NCBI GenBank assembly: GCA_013398015.1
Contig: VZRR01013402.1
Coordinates: forward strand, 156,026 to 220,025
Origin: Oreocharis arfaki
Taxonomy: Eukaryota; Chordata; Aves; Passeriformes; Paramythiidae
Direction: 5' to 3'
Length of the DNA stretch: 64,000 nt
Shown here: one piece after another, positions 11,544-23,500 of the stretch
Layout of the letters: each line of letters opens with the position of its first letter
Numbering within the stretch: the first letter of the stretch is position 1
Notes under the pieces: model-generated
What the model was told of the DNA's origin: nothing
The model's input: only the letters and a program-made list of their open reading frames with translations
Database searches by the model: none
Program-made: the position numbers and the translations under genes

Positions 11544-14500
11544 CTGAAAGAAAAAAAATACACAGGCAAAGACTTACTATTAAACCTTAGTTAGAGTAAT
11601 TTTTGTATTAATTTTAAGAGAAAAAAAGTTATGTAGAGAAAAAAGATTAAGTTAAAATAATTTGATTCAATGAAATGAATGCTAGATGATCACACAAAAT
11701 ATTTGAGAGATTTAAGGAGAGGAGTCAGCATCCTCTGAAAAAGATAATCAGCTCTCCTTAGAAAGAGATTTCTGTCTCTGGAACAGATTCATCTTACCTG
11801 CAGCCCACACTCAACTCCAAGGTGCCCCACTTTAAAATCTAGTCTTACATTTTCAAGCATTTAATCAACTGTCCTCACACCTGGTTATCACTGTAAGACT
11901 TAAAACAGGGGGCTCAAATACCTTGATTCTGAAGAGAAGGTTAAATAGCTAAAGGGAGCAGACATTCAAAATGACTAGACAGGGAAAAATATAACTGAAT
12001 TCCTGTCCCTACTCACCAGCCATGTTTGCAGCCTGTGTCAGGACGTCATCTTGAGCGCTGCGGGTCCTGTTGTCTTCTTGAATGAATTCCGTGTATGGTG
12101 CTGCATCAGTCAGAGTGGTGGGAGTGAGTAAAATATCAACACCACTCCTGAAAACCTTTATGAAGTCATTGGCAATGAGGCGTCTCACTTTCTGTGCCTT
12201 GACAAAGTACTTCTCATAGTTCCTAGAAAGAAATCGGGACATAACGGCCTGACACTTTAATTCCCAAAATACAGGACTTTATTTATTAGTTACTGTGGAA
12301 AAGACAAGCACAGCAATCCTTCTGGATAAAATATTGACTCAGACTGGAAGCTTAGTCACCACACATGTTTATGCTCTCATAGCAGCGAAGCTGCCAGAGA
12401 AAGAAGAGATGAGGGCAATACAGCAGAAGAAAAGTGAAGGGAAAACAAAACCCTACTTCACAATAATTAACTAAAAATCAAAACAACACTTTTATGACTA
12501 TTTGGAAACTGAACTGCAAATTGAATTTCACAGAATCACGGAAAATGCTGAGTTGGAAGGGATACATCAAGATCATGGAGTCCAACTCCTGGCCCTGTTC
12601 AGGACACCCCAAGAACCACACAATGTGCCTGAGAGCACAACTCAGACTGGCTTGGTGCTGTGACCACTTCGCTGGGGAGTCTGCTCCAGTGCTCAACCAC
12701 CCTCTGGGTGAAAAGCTGGTATCTAACCTAATTTCACTGCAGGGCAGCAGAGCAAAATCTAGAAAATACAGATCTACACAGCTCTGAAAAACAGGAATTA
12801 ACCATTTACGATTCAATCCAGCAAGATAACTGAAGCACATGAAAAAGTCCGATCATCTGTGGAGGACTCCAAACGGATTTAAAACTATGTATGTGATTGT
12901 AGTATACTTCTCTGTAGAATACTATAAAGACCTCATCTTTACCCTTTTTTATTTTCCCCTCATGTAAACATGTGGTCTATGGATTTCTGTCTTTACACAA
13001 CTCTGAAGCAGAAACACATTTGTCAGCTTTATGTCTATTGCTCCTTTTAACTTCATATGCAGAACTGGTAGATGTGTAATCTTAAATTCAGAGAAGTTCC
13101 ATTTCAGAGGTAACTGTCATCTAAACCCTCAGCTATTTGGAAAAGAAAAAAAAGTAAAGTGAAAGAAAAATGGAGGGGTGTATTACCAACTGCTATATGC
13201 CAGAGTGTTTATAGATAAAACAACTGAAACTGCCCAAACAAACCCCACTCTGGTAATCTAAAGATTTAAGATTTCAAAAAACAGCAGTGAAAATGGTTAT
13301 AATCAATAAACAGCGGATTCAAGTTAATAAATTATATAATGGGAATTAAACCTTTTCCAACAATCACTTCAGAAATCAATGTAGCTGTTAACTTCAGAAA
13401 GTCCCTAAATGCCATATCTACATGTCTAAGTATCTCCAGGGATGGGGAGTTTACCACTTCCCGTGACAGCCAGTTCCAACGCTTGACAACCCTTACAGTG
13501 AAGACATTTTTCCTAATATCCAGTGTAAACCTCATGGGGTGCAACATAAGGCTGTTTCCTCTTCTCCTATCACTTGTTACCTGGGAGAAGAGACTGACTC
13601 CCACCTCACCACAAACTCCTTTCAGGTAGTTGTAGCAAGAGTGATAAGGTCCCTCCTTTGCTCCAGGCTAAACAACCCCATCTCCCTCTGCCTCTCCTCA
13701 TATGACTTGTGCTCCAGACCCTTCACCAGCTCCGTTGTCCTTCTCTGGACACACTCTGGCACCTCAATGTCCTTCTGGTTGTGAGTGGCCCAAAACCGAA
13801 CACAGCACTTGAGGTGTGGCCTTACCACTGCTCTGGTCCTGCTGGCCACTCTATTGCTGATACAGGCCAGGATGCCATTGTCCTTCTTGGCCACCTGGGC
13901 ACACACTGGCTCATGTTCAGCTGCTGCTGACCAGCACCCCCAGGTCCTTTTCCACTGGGCAGCTTTCCAGCCAATCTGCCCCAGCCTGTGGCGCTGCCTG
14001 GGGCTGTTGTGATCCAAGGGCAGGACCTGGCACTGGCACTGGCCTGGCACTTGAACCTCAAACAATTGGTCTCAGCCCAGCCTGTCCAGGTCCTCTGCAG
14101 AGCCTTCCTACCCTCCTGCAGATCAACACTACCACTCAAATTAGAGTTGTCTGCAAACTTGCCGAGGGAGGACGTGATCCCCTTGTCCACGTTGTCTCTA
14201 AAGACGTTGAACAGAACTTCCTGAACAATCACCTGGTCATTTTAAAGCTTTGAAAAGCAAGATAAAAATAAGCTCTAAAAGGCACCATTCGCAGGAAACA
14301 CAGATTCTCTAGTACTTATTCTAAGAATGCTTTCTGAATCCTGCACTCTGTTCTTTAAAAGTAATTTACTGTGGAACAGGAACGCAACTCCCCTGTTTGA
14401 TCTCAAAAGAAGCCAATTGTGCATTCCTTCACAGAAGAGTTAACTATGTGAATTTTAAAGCAGCCTTAGGAAAGCTGATCTGGACAGTTGTAAGCAGAGG

Positions 14501-17500
14501 GAGCACACTTGGCAGGAATATCGGCATTCCATAAAAGCTGGTTGTTACAGACTGACTGACAACATTCCTGTCTGAGAGCAATTAGAAGTCACATCTGATG
14601 AATACTGTTGCTGACAGAGCTCTTTCAAAGCAAGTGCACTACAGAGACTGATCACACGCCTAATATTTTTGTTAGTATCCCAACAAATTCAGACAGAGAA
14701 AAACAGCACTTCTACTAACATAAATTAGGACTGCTGGATAAGGACTGAAAACTAAAAACGTAACATTGATCCATGCACCAGCTTCTCTACGTGAGCTGGA
14801 TAAAACCCTGACTTCTGTAAAGACATCAGTTCAGTACTTCTGCCAATGCTTCTCTTTCCCTGTACACTGAGGCAGAGAGCTGCAGTTAATTTAATTGCTT
14901 TGTCTCTGGCTTTCTCTAGAAGACCTCGCTACAACGTACCAGCAGTTTTTCTAAGCAGTTTTAATGAAATAAACAGCTACAGAACTTCTAACACTAGGAC
15001 AGTAATGACTTCAGTATGATTTCAATGTCATATCACAGGGTAGATTTCTGCCTAATTTAACTAATGGATGCCAATAATGCTCTGTTAGGGGGAAAAAAAA
15101 TATCACGAAGTTGTTTTACTGATTTAATTTAGGAGGCTCACTGGTAAGACTCAGGGAAAACATTTTTGTTCATTATTAACAGTTCACTAGGTATTATAGA
15201 GCTAAAGCAATAATAAAAATACAAACAGCTACTAGTGTAAAGGCAATTTCTTTTTCAGGTCATGATGAACAATTAATCACCATTTGCTCAAAAATTTGTA
15301 AACCTGGCAAAGCTGAATTTCAAGATGTTCTGCTTACTGTTTCAACAAGAAGTAGTTTCCTGACAGAATCCTTCCTCTTACAACATCATTGAAGCCTTCT
15401 CGCCGTGTTGCAGCATACATACTTTCTGTGGACTCCTTCTTGTCAGAACGGTGTCCTGAAAAAGCATTTTGGGTATTAATACTTCTTGTAATCCATAAGA
15501 TTTAATAACATCAGGAAAGGTTATACATAGTATTACAATAGGTCACTGTCTGCTGTAGTCTGACATGCTACTACTGTGGAAAAACAACAAAACATATTCC
15601 TGTCTCATTATGGAAATACTAAACTAGATTTTGAGCCCAGACACTGATATGCCTAGTAGTGAAATATATTAAAATATGTTTTTATTTACACATTTTTATC
15701 TGCACAAGGTTTTTTATTATATTCCACCTTGGAAAAATAACACCAAGCATCCAACTATAAACAAAACATCTATGAAAACTAACACTTTTACATGGCATCC
15801 AGCAGTGTTTCCACTGTCTGAGAAAAAGAGGTTTTTTCAAAGGCCTTACCATATTCCAGTCCATCAAACCTGGCCATATTTGATGCCACTTCTGCTGTGC
15901 ACAGCACATGATAGCAGACAATTGAGTAACGAGTGTGTGGTAGGCTCACTTCAACCACTTTGGCACCTGCATTCTTGAAAAGGTCAGCAGCCTTTGACCA
16001 GAGAGCCAGTATTTCACTAGACAGCCCCGGTGCATGATATTCCTTAGCGGAAAAACAAGAAGAGGAGTTATTTTACACACTGGCTTACTTCTAATAGCAA
16101 GCAAAACAAAAATAATCCTTGCTAAAAATACACTGAAACCATTATCTCACCACTATATGATTTAAAATACTTATTAAAGCTTTTTGCATCTACTAAATCC
16201 TATACAATCAAGGAGTATTAAATTAACAGGATTCAGTCTTCTTAAGAGTATTATTTTCATCTCAGTAGGATCAACGTATGTATCACAGATAATGGAATTT
16301 CAGCAGTTTCTTCTGAAGGAGTAATTGCCCTTATTTATCTATCAAGACTGTACTGCACTGCTTTGCAGTCACAGGTAGAAATTTTTCAGGTGTAAATCCT
16401 AAAACCAGGGCTGCTGCGAGCAGGAAGGATAAAAAGAAATGGCCACAGCAGATCAGTGGCAACTGGCACACCTCAGTGAAACAAATAAAACCACTCACCA
16501 AGGAAGCACTACAATCAAGGGGTTGGGACAGGACTTAGATTAGCTACATTCCTCTTTCACAGCCAAATTACAGATATTCTATTAAAATTCCTTATTTTTG
16601 AAGATACTTGCTTTAGTTCTAACCCATAGCATCAGGGCCATAATACTGTCTGATTTCTGAGTAGCTATGACCCATGTTCCATGTATGCATGGATCTGTTT
16701 AGAATAACCAACAGCAGTAGAAAAAACTGTCCAAAGGAGAGAAATAATTAACCATTTTAGATTTATCAAAATTTAAACAGTGTGCAGTAAACAGTATGAT
16801 CAATTTTCTAGGCATGTAATTTTTGCATTTCTGCAAATTTGCAGATTGTGAATAATTGGGCAATAGACATCTCTGATTATCAAATTAAATCTTTTGGTAT
16901 GCCTGTTCTAGCTTAGGTACCAACCAATAAATGTTATTCACATCGTCTCTTTGAAGGCAGAGCCTTTATTAAATTAAAAATAGGCCGAAGTCCCAAACTT
17001 TGTTCCTAAATTTCAAGTACTCTTATTATTACAAACATGATTAAACTGCATACACCAGATGCCAAATTACATATGTCTTTCAGTTCTTACTACAACTCTG
17101 CAAACCACAGTTGCTCGTGCCATTCAACTGCCTTTAAAATTCTGCTCTGTGTTAACACAGTGCCATTTAGGCAAGTATCTCAAAGCTCTTCACAAACCAA
17201 TACCAAGCTCACTGCATGGGAAGGCACCAAAAGCAACTTGTTTGAGGTTACAGAGGTGACTAATGAAAGAGCAACAGACAGAACCAAGAACTGAAGTTCC
17301 CCATTTCCCCTGAAGTTCCTGACAGTGCTTCCCACCATGATGAGAAAATGTTTTAGATGATGCATTAGTGTATGTGTACTCCAAACTGCCTGAACAGCCA
17401 ACAGAGCATACACATACTGCTATTTTCTAGGAGCTGCTTGTACTGCCTTCACTGTTTCAAATCACAGGAGTCTGGGAAGTGGGGGGCAAGGCACAAGTAT

Positions 17501-20500
17501 TTTCTTGTTAGGTGTCTTTTATTTGTTCTTCCTGTCCATAACTATTTACAGAATTTAAATGTTACCTTTGGAATTCCTATTGAAAGCTTGCTGACATCAG
17601 TCAAATTAGGTAGTTCAAATGGCTTAAAGTCATCCTGAACTGTGGTAGAGTCCTTGGGATCATGTCCAGCAAGTGAACCTGATATATGACACAACAAGTG
17701 AAGAACAGAAAAACATACTAGTTAGTCAGAATTCAGTTTGTTTTGAGGACACAGTAAACAAAGATGTATGACATAGTAATACCTAACAAAACTGCTGCAT
17801 CATCCACACATCTGGTTAGGATTCCTGGCACATCCATGGAGTTCACTAGAGGAATGAGACCATGGCGAGAGATCAGTCCATATGTTGGCTTTAAACCTAC
17901 AACACCACAGTGAGCAGCAGGGTTTCGGGTAGATCCTCCTGTGTCTGACCCTAAGGCTCTATGGTTTCAAAAGGATCATCATTAGTAAGAAAATTCAGAA
18001 CATTTTCAAATCATAAGAATGTGTGGCTTTAAATGCATGGATCTAAAATCCTGTGTATTCTTCCAGATCAGAAGTCATAATCACACAGCCTAAATTCCAG
18101 TCTGCTTTATATGTCTATTTTTCAACTGTTCTCTGATTTTTCTTAGGGTCTCTGAATTAGCCATTAGGAGAGTCCAGTTGTATTCACAAAGCAGAGGCAG
18201 ACAGGTAGAATTCAGAGCATCTGAAAATGGCCCCAAATATCTTCTTCTTCCTCCTCTGCTGGTCTGCTCCAATACTGAATCTCATGTGATTTTAGGTACA
18301 CTTAACAACACTAATATCTTATTTATTGGGCAGCCAATGCGCCATGAATCAGCATTTTCCAGTATACAAATGAAGAGCGACACTTCTTGCCCCTAGTAAG
18401 AGGGCATACTTCGAAAAGTCTAAGATGTTTTTCCTGTTTCCAAAACTACAAATATTGGATCAGAACTCCCAGTTTACAGTAGTTTAGGCACAATTAAAAC
18501 ACAGTATTTTATTATTATTATTATGAATTATTTTGAAGTTGACTTCCATTTTTTGTTCACAGGTGAAACCTTGTTCTTTCTAAACTGAAATTTTTATCTC
18601 AAAAATTGTATTGAAATGAAACATGCTGTTCTCTTGTTTTTAATACATTTAACTCAAGCAGCATTAAAAAGATACAGCAGTTTTTTACTAAAATCTTTGC
18701 CAAAACCAATTTAAACTTCAGAAATAGGTATAATTTTTATTGAAGTGAGTATATGACTTTTCCCACAGGCATTTGTTTCTGAGATAGCTGAACCAATTCA
18801 ACTGACTTTCCTGAAGTGGAATTTTTTTCAAAGTTTTTCTGTTGATATAAAACATCCTCTACTTTTTAGCATTTTTGGACATCCAAATCTCAAATTGAAA
18901 ATACAAAGAATGGCAGCATTCCTGGTGCTGGACAAAAAAATCTCCCTGATCTGACAATGTGCTGAGCAGTGCAAAATGGGAGCCCAGCAACACAAGGAAA
19001 GGTGCCAGACCTTCCCAGGATCAGCCCATTCTGGCTCAGGATAAGGACCAGCAGCCCTTGGGAATGGCTGCACAGAGTTCAATTTCAACAGTATTAAAAC
19101 GTTGAGTAGGTTATATCCCAGTAAAGAGTAAGGAGATGAAGAGATATATAATTTTTAAAAATAATTTTAAAAGCTGTAATCAACATTAGCAAGAATATTT
19201 TAACAACAAAATAGATGCTTGTAATGTAGTCTTTGCGTAAACAAGGATAAAGTAACTAGAGAGCATTTTCAAACACCTTCCAATTAAGAGCACAATTTAA
19301 ATAATCTTCTATAAAACATGCTCTAACATGTAGCTCTAAAAATTGCATAAAATGCAAGGTGTAAAGGTTTGTGATCAGTTTTATTTTAACAGTCAGGTGG
19401 GGAAGATCGTATAGACAACTGAATTACTAAATACTGTGTTGCTATTCAATACGGTTAATAATTACTATTTTAAAAAATCCAGCTTGTTTAAATTCCTTCA
19501 GGAAAAAAACTCGAAACAACCATGAACAAACACCCGCCTAAAAAAACCCCAATGCCAAAACTGTCTTCTAACGTAAAAACAGGCAAGTTAGTAAGTATTG
19601 TGTAGTAACTACTCTGTACTCTTTTGTTAAATCAGGGATTTGAAAGCTTTAAGGTCCCAAATCTCATGTACTACTATGTAACTATGCTATAAAAACAAAG
19701 GAGGGGAGGGAAGATTACTATACTGTTACAAATTAGGGGATATCTTAATTTGCTGAATTACATTTTCAGTGTGTATTTGTGTAATGCATTTAGTGAGGAA
19801 GAGGATATGTCACAAACCCCATAAGACTTTATAAGAGATTATGTGGGAATAAGAATAAAACTGTCACTCCTTTACTGCCATCATAATTTCATTTCACGCA
19901 GTGCAAAGTGGTCATACAGCTGGATAATGCTTGAAATGAGTAAATCTAAATTTGCCTGCATGGATTAATTCTGGCTTCGTGATATGACATGAATAACCTA
20001 GGGATGCTGAAAGAAATTTTTGCATGTCAGTGCCAATAACCCTCCTATTTCATACTAGCTTGTGAGAAAATTATAAAATTAAAACATTCCAACATATTTT
20101 GAGACATTTGGGGGAAGATAATTTTAAAAGCTTCTTACGCAAAACACGTGAAAGACGAGACAGCAGCCGCGCTGCCTCCCGAGCTCCCTCCTGTTATTAC
20201 CCAGTTAGACTCTTCATCTTCAGAATGGGATTTTGAGACTGACTTTTCCTTGTACTGTTTTGAGTAACTCCAAGGATTTCTGACTGGTCCAAATACTCCA
20301 TCTGTACTCCCAGATCTAAGACAGTCAGATAGGACAAACACAGACAGAAGTGACAAATGACACACTGTATTCACCAATTTAATTTTTTTAATCCAATTCC
20401 TCATCATCCTTGCAAATTCAATTTCAACAGAAGAAGACTGGTGTATGTAAATCCTTATGCAGCTAACTTCTACAACATTACATGCAACTGTAACATTTAT

Positions 20501-23500
20501 AGCTCTTCATCAGTTTCTGACACAGAACCTGAACTGGAACCTCTTTCTAACTTCTGCTAATGACACTGAAACAAACACAGTCATAAAGACATAAAACTGA
20601 TTTGAGCTATGTAAAAGTAAAGGAGTACATCTCTTTTGAAAACAAAGGTATTCTGTTTCTCTAGCCCTGCATTTGATGCAAGATCACAGCCACGAGGAAA
20701 AACATGCTGCTAGTGGTGAAGAAGCTCCACAATACCAGGAACAAGCACTTCTCTGAAATGACACATTATTATTCACCCTGTAGCCCTCTGCAGAGGCCAC
20801 AGTTTGCTGGTTCAGAATGCCAAACTGGCTTCTCAGAAACTGGTTTCAGTCAGCTTGTGTCACCTAAGTGTGAGCTGCCACCAAAAGCAGGAGCAGGGGG
20901 TACTTTCCTCCTTCCTCAGACCCTCTACCCCACACTCCCACTGACTGCAAGGTGCCAGTGTTATCAGCTAAATCATCAGACAGAACAGGCAGCTGACAGC
21001 AGTTGAAAACCAACCATGACAAGAGATCATGCAAACACACAGATCAGAAATGAGAAGCCAGTATTGGGATAAGCTTTTTAGGAGAATCCTGTGCTTTAAT
21101 GAACTTAGACCAGTCGTAATACTGCATTATCAGGATTTTCCTGAGCTTTTTGCCTGCTCTTCGTATGAGGAATAGCTTTTTTACACAAAAATCACTTTAT
21201 TCAAAACAATATTGTCAAAGTATTTCCACTCCATCCATGTGAATTTCCAATCAAACCCTGGACTTCGGTTTAAGTATAATAAAACCAAAATACAGCACTC
21301 ACTGTTTCTCACAGGTAACTGAAGTCCCAGAGATTCCCTTCTAGACCTAGCAGTGATTCCCATCCCTGACAGCCCAACGCTGCTCTCTGCTACGCTTGGC
21401 TGCCTTCACTGATTTGTGGAAGAATCAATTTGTAGGAGCATTTTTCAATGTGCTCCTGACAAAAAGTCATCAACAGTAGTTTAGGCAACTTAAAACTGTT
21501 GCTCTGGATTAGTCTGTGTGCAGCAAGGCAGGGAGTACCCACACAAATTACCCCAGTGGCCGACTGGCAGAGGCAGTGACTGCCAGCCGGGGCATGATAA
21601 TAATTACCTAAAGGCAAAAAGCCATCAGTAAGGAGAGAGAAAAATGCAGCAATTAACTGTATTGTAACCAATTCTACTAACACAATTAATCTAGAAGGCC
21701 ACTTGTCCCTGGCCTTCTGCAAAGGCTGGATCGCTTCCTACATCTCGAGCACAGTCACATTCGAACACAATGTTCACAAAACTCAGTGTCTGTTTCATTT
21801 ACACAACACTACAAATGCTCAAGGAGAAGTTCATGCAGCTCTGTGTACCCTTCCAGTAAACATTCATTATTGTCTCGCCTCACAGAAACACGAGATAAGG
21901 ATTACAGGTAGATCGGAACAGACGGTGTGTATACTGTTTTATGTACAATCACACATTAAAAATAATAAACATCACTCACCCCATTGCAAATTCATCTAGG
22001 TTTGTTTTACCTAAAAGCACAGCTCCCTGATCCAGTAATTTCTGAACTACTGTAGCATTGTAAGGAGAAATATAACCTGAAAACAATGAGAACAATTAAG
22101 AGCAACTGGTGAGATACAAATTATTTTTACAATAGCTACTCTGAACATTTGGAAGTTGTCATTACCACTTAGACCTTACAGAACCTAGGATGAGAACTAT
22201 GACAGTGACACGAGACCTCAGGTAGTAACCAATTCACTTCATTAATGATGACATGGGCTTCTCCACTCCCACTTTCATCAGGATCAAGGACATCCCTCCT
22301 AATACTCATTGCAATCAACCACAACAGGTCTGAGGACGTGCTTTAAGAAAAAGCGTCTCAGGTAATACAACAATTTTTACAACAGCGAAGTCATATTTTG
22401 TTTCTTCCGCTCTTAAAAAAATCATGATTGGATTAAAGGTCTGCTAATTCCATAAGGATTAATAAAAAATTTTACTTTGTGCAGAATAAAACAGACATAA
22501 GAAATGTTTCCCACTTTTGCTTTTACTATAAAAACATTGAAATGCCTTGAAAACGTTCATGGCATGTTAATAGAAGCAATGAGTTTAGGAAATTTAAAAA
22601 AAAAAAGCCTTAAAAGCATTACAGAACGTGTTTGTATATTGGGATTGTTAATGTCTACACCCTTATGAAAAAACTATTTAAGTCAACAATTACAAACAGA
22701 ACAACAGCAAAAAAGGATTGTTTTTGGATTTCACTAGGCAGAACAGTACTGACTGCTCTCCTCTAGACCTAAAAGCAAAGTGAAGGTACTTGTGAATTTT
22801 GGAACCATTTTATTGCAGTATATAGGTTTTTATTATAACTGTTGTTAAATGCATGCAAATATAAATAAAGAGATAATGTCTTATAAGAAGAAAAAGATCC
22901 ATCTGTAATACCTGATGAACTTGGCTAGTGAAATTGGATAAATGTATTTCCTCAAATGACTCCACCTCATTTTTTGAAAATACTTTGATTTCTGGAAGAC
23001 TCCACTCCATAAACCCTCTAAAGGGCAAAAGACCTGATTTTCCTTTAAAAGCTTTACTGTACCTTTTAGCATATTTGATGCACATGTTGTCTCAATGCCA
23101 GCTGTATTAAAGTTGTCTTTTACTGCAATAGGAATTCCATCCAGAATGCCCAGTGGCTGACCTGCATTAGGAATGATGGTGAGACAACAGAGATTAAAGC
23201 AAAATGTGTGCTATATGTATATATAGTGTTCTCATCAATTACTGCTCATTTTAAAAGTCCACTTGGGTGCTTTTTGCATGCAAGATTGCTCTCCACTTGG
23301 CACTTGATGGTTGCCTCTTTCATTTTCAAGAACCATCTTCCATTCCAACTCAAGCATTGAGCCCTCTGCCCAAACCACACCCGGCCTCACAGAGCAGAGC
23401 TCTAAGCCCTCCGGACAGGCAGCTGCTTTCATCCAGGCTGGCTATCCCAAATGGGTGCATACCTCTTCCAGTGTGACCATACAGTGCTTATTGCAGCCAA

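Larger units (their letters stand above)
12223..15337 (-). other. QRSL1 intron 9
   Basis: The longest QRSL1 intron. It has absorbed two CR1 fragments, both in the same orientation as the gene. Outside these I see only AT-rich unique DNA. Confidence 0.75.

Noticed and set aside
13622..14232. Minus-strand ORFs of 147 and 136 codons
   Set aside because: They are remnants and shadow frames of a CR1 element, not host genes.
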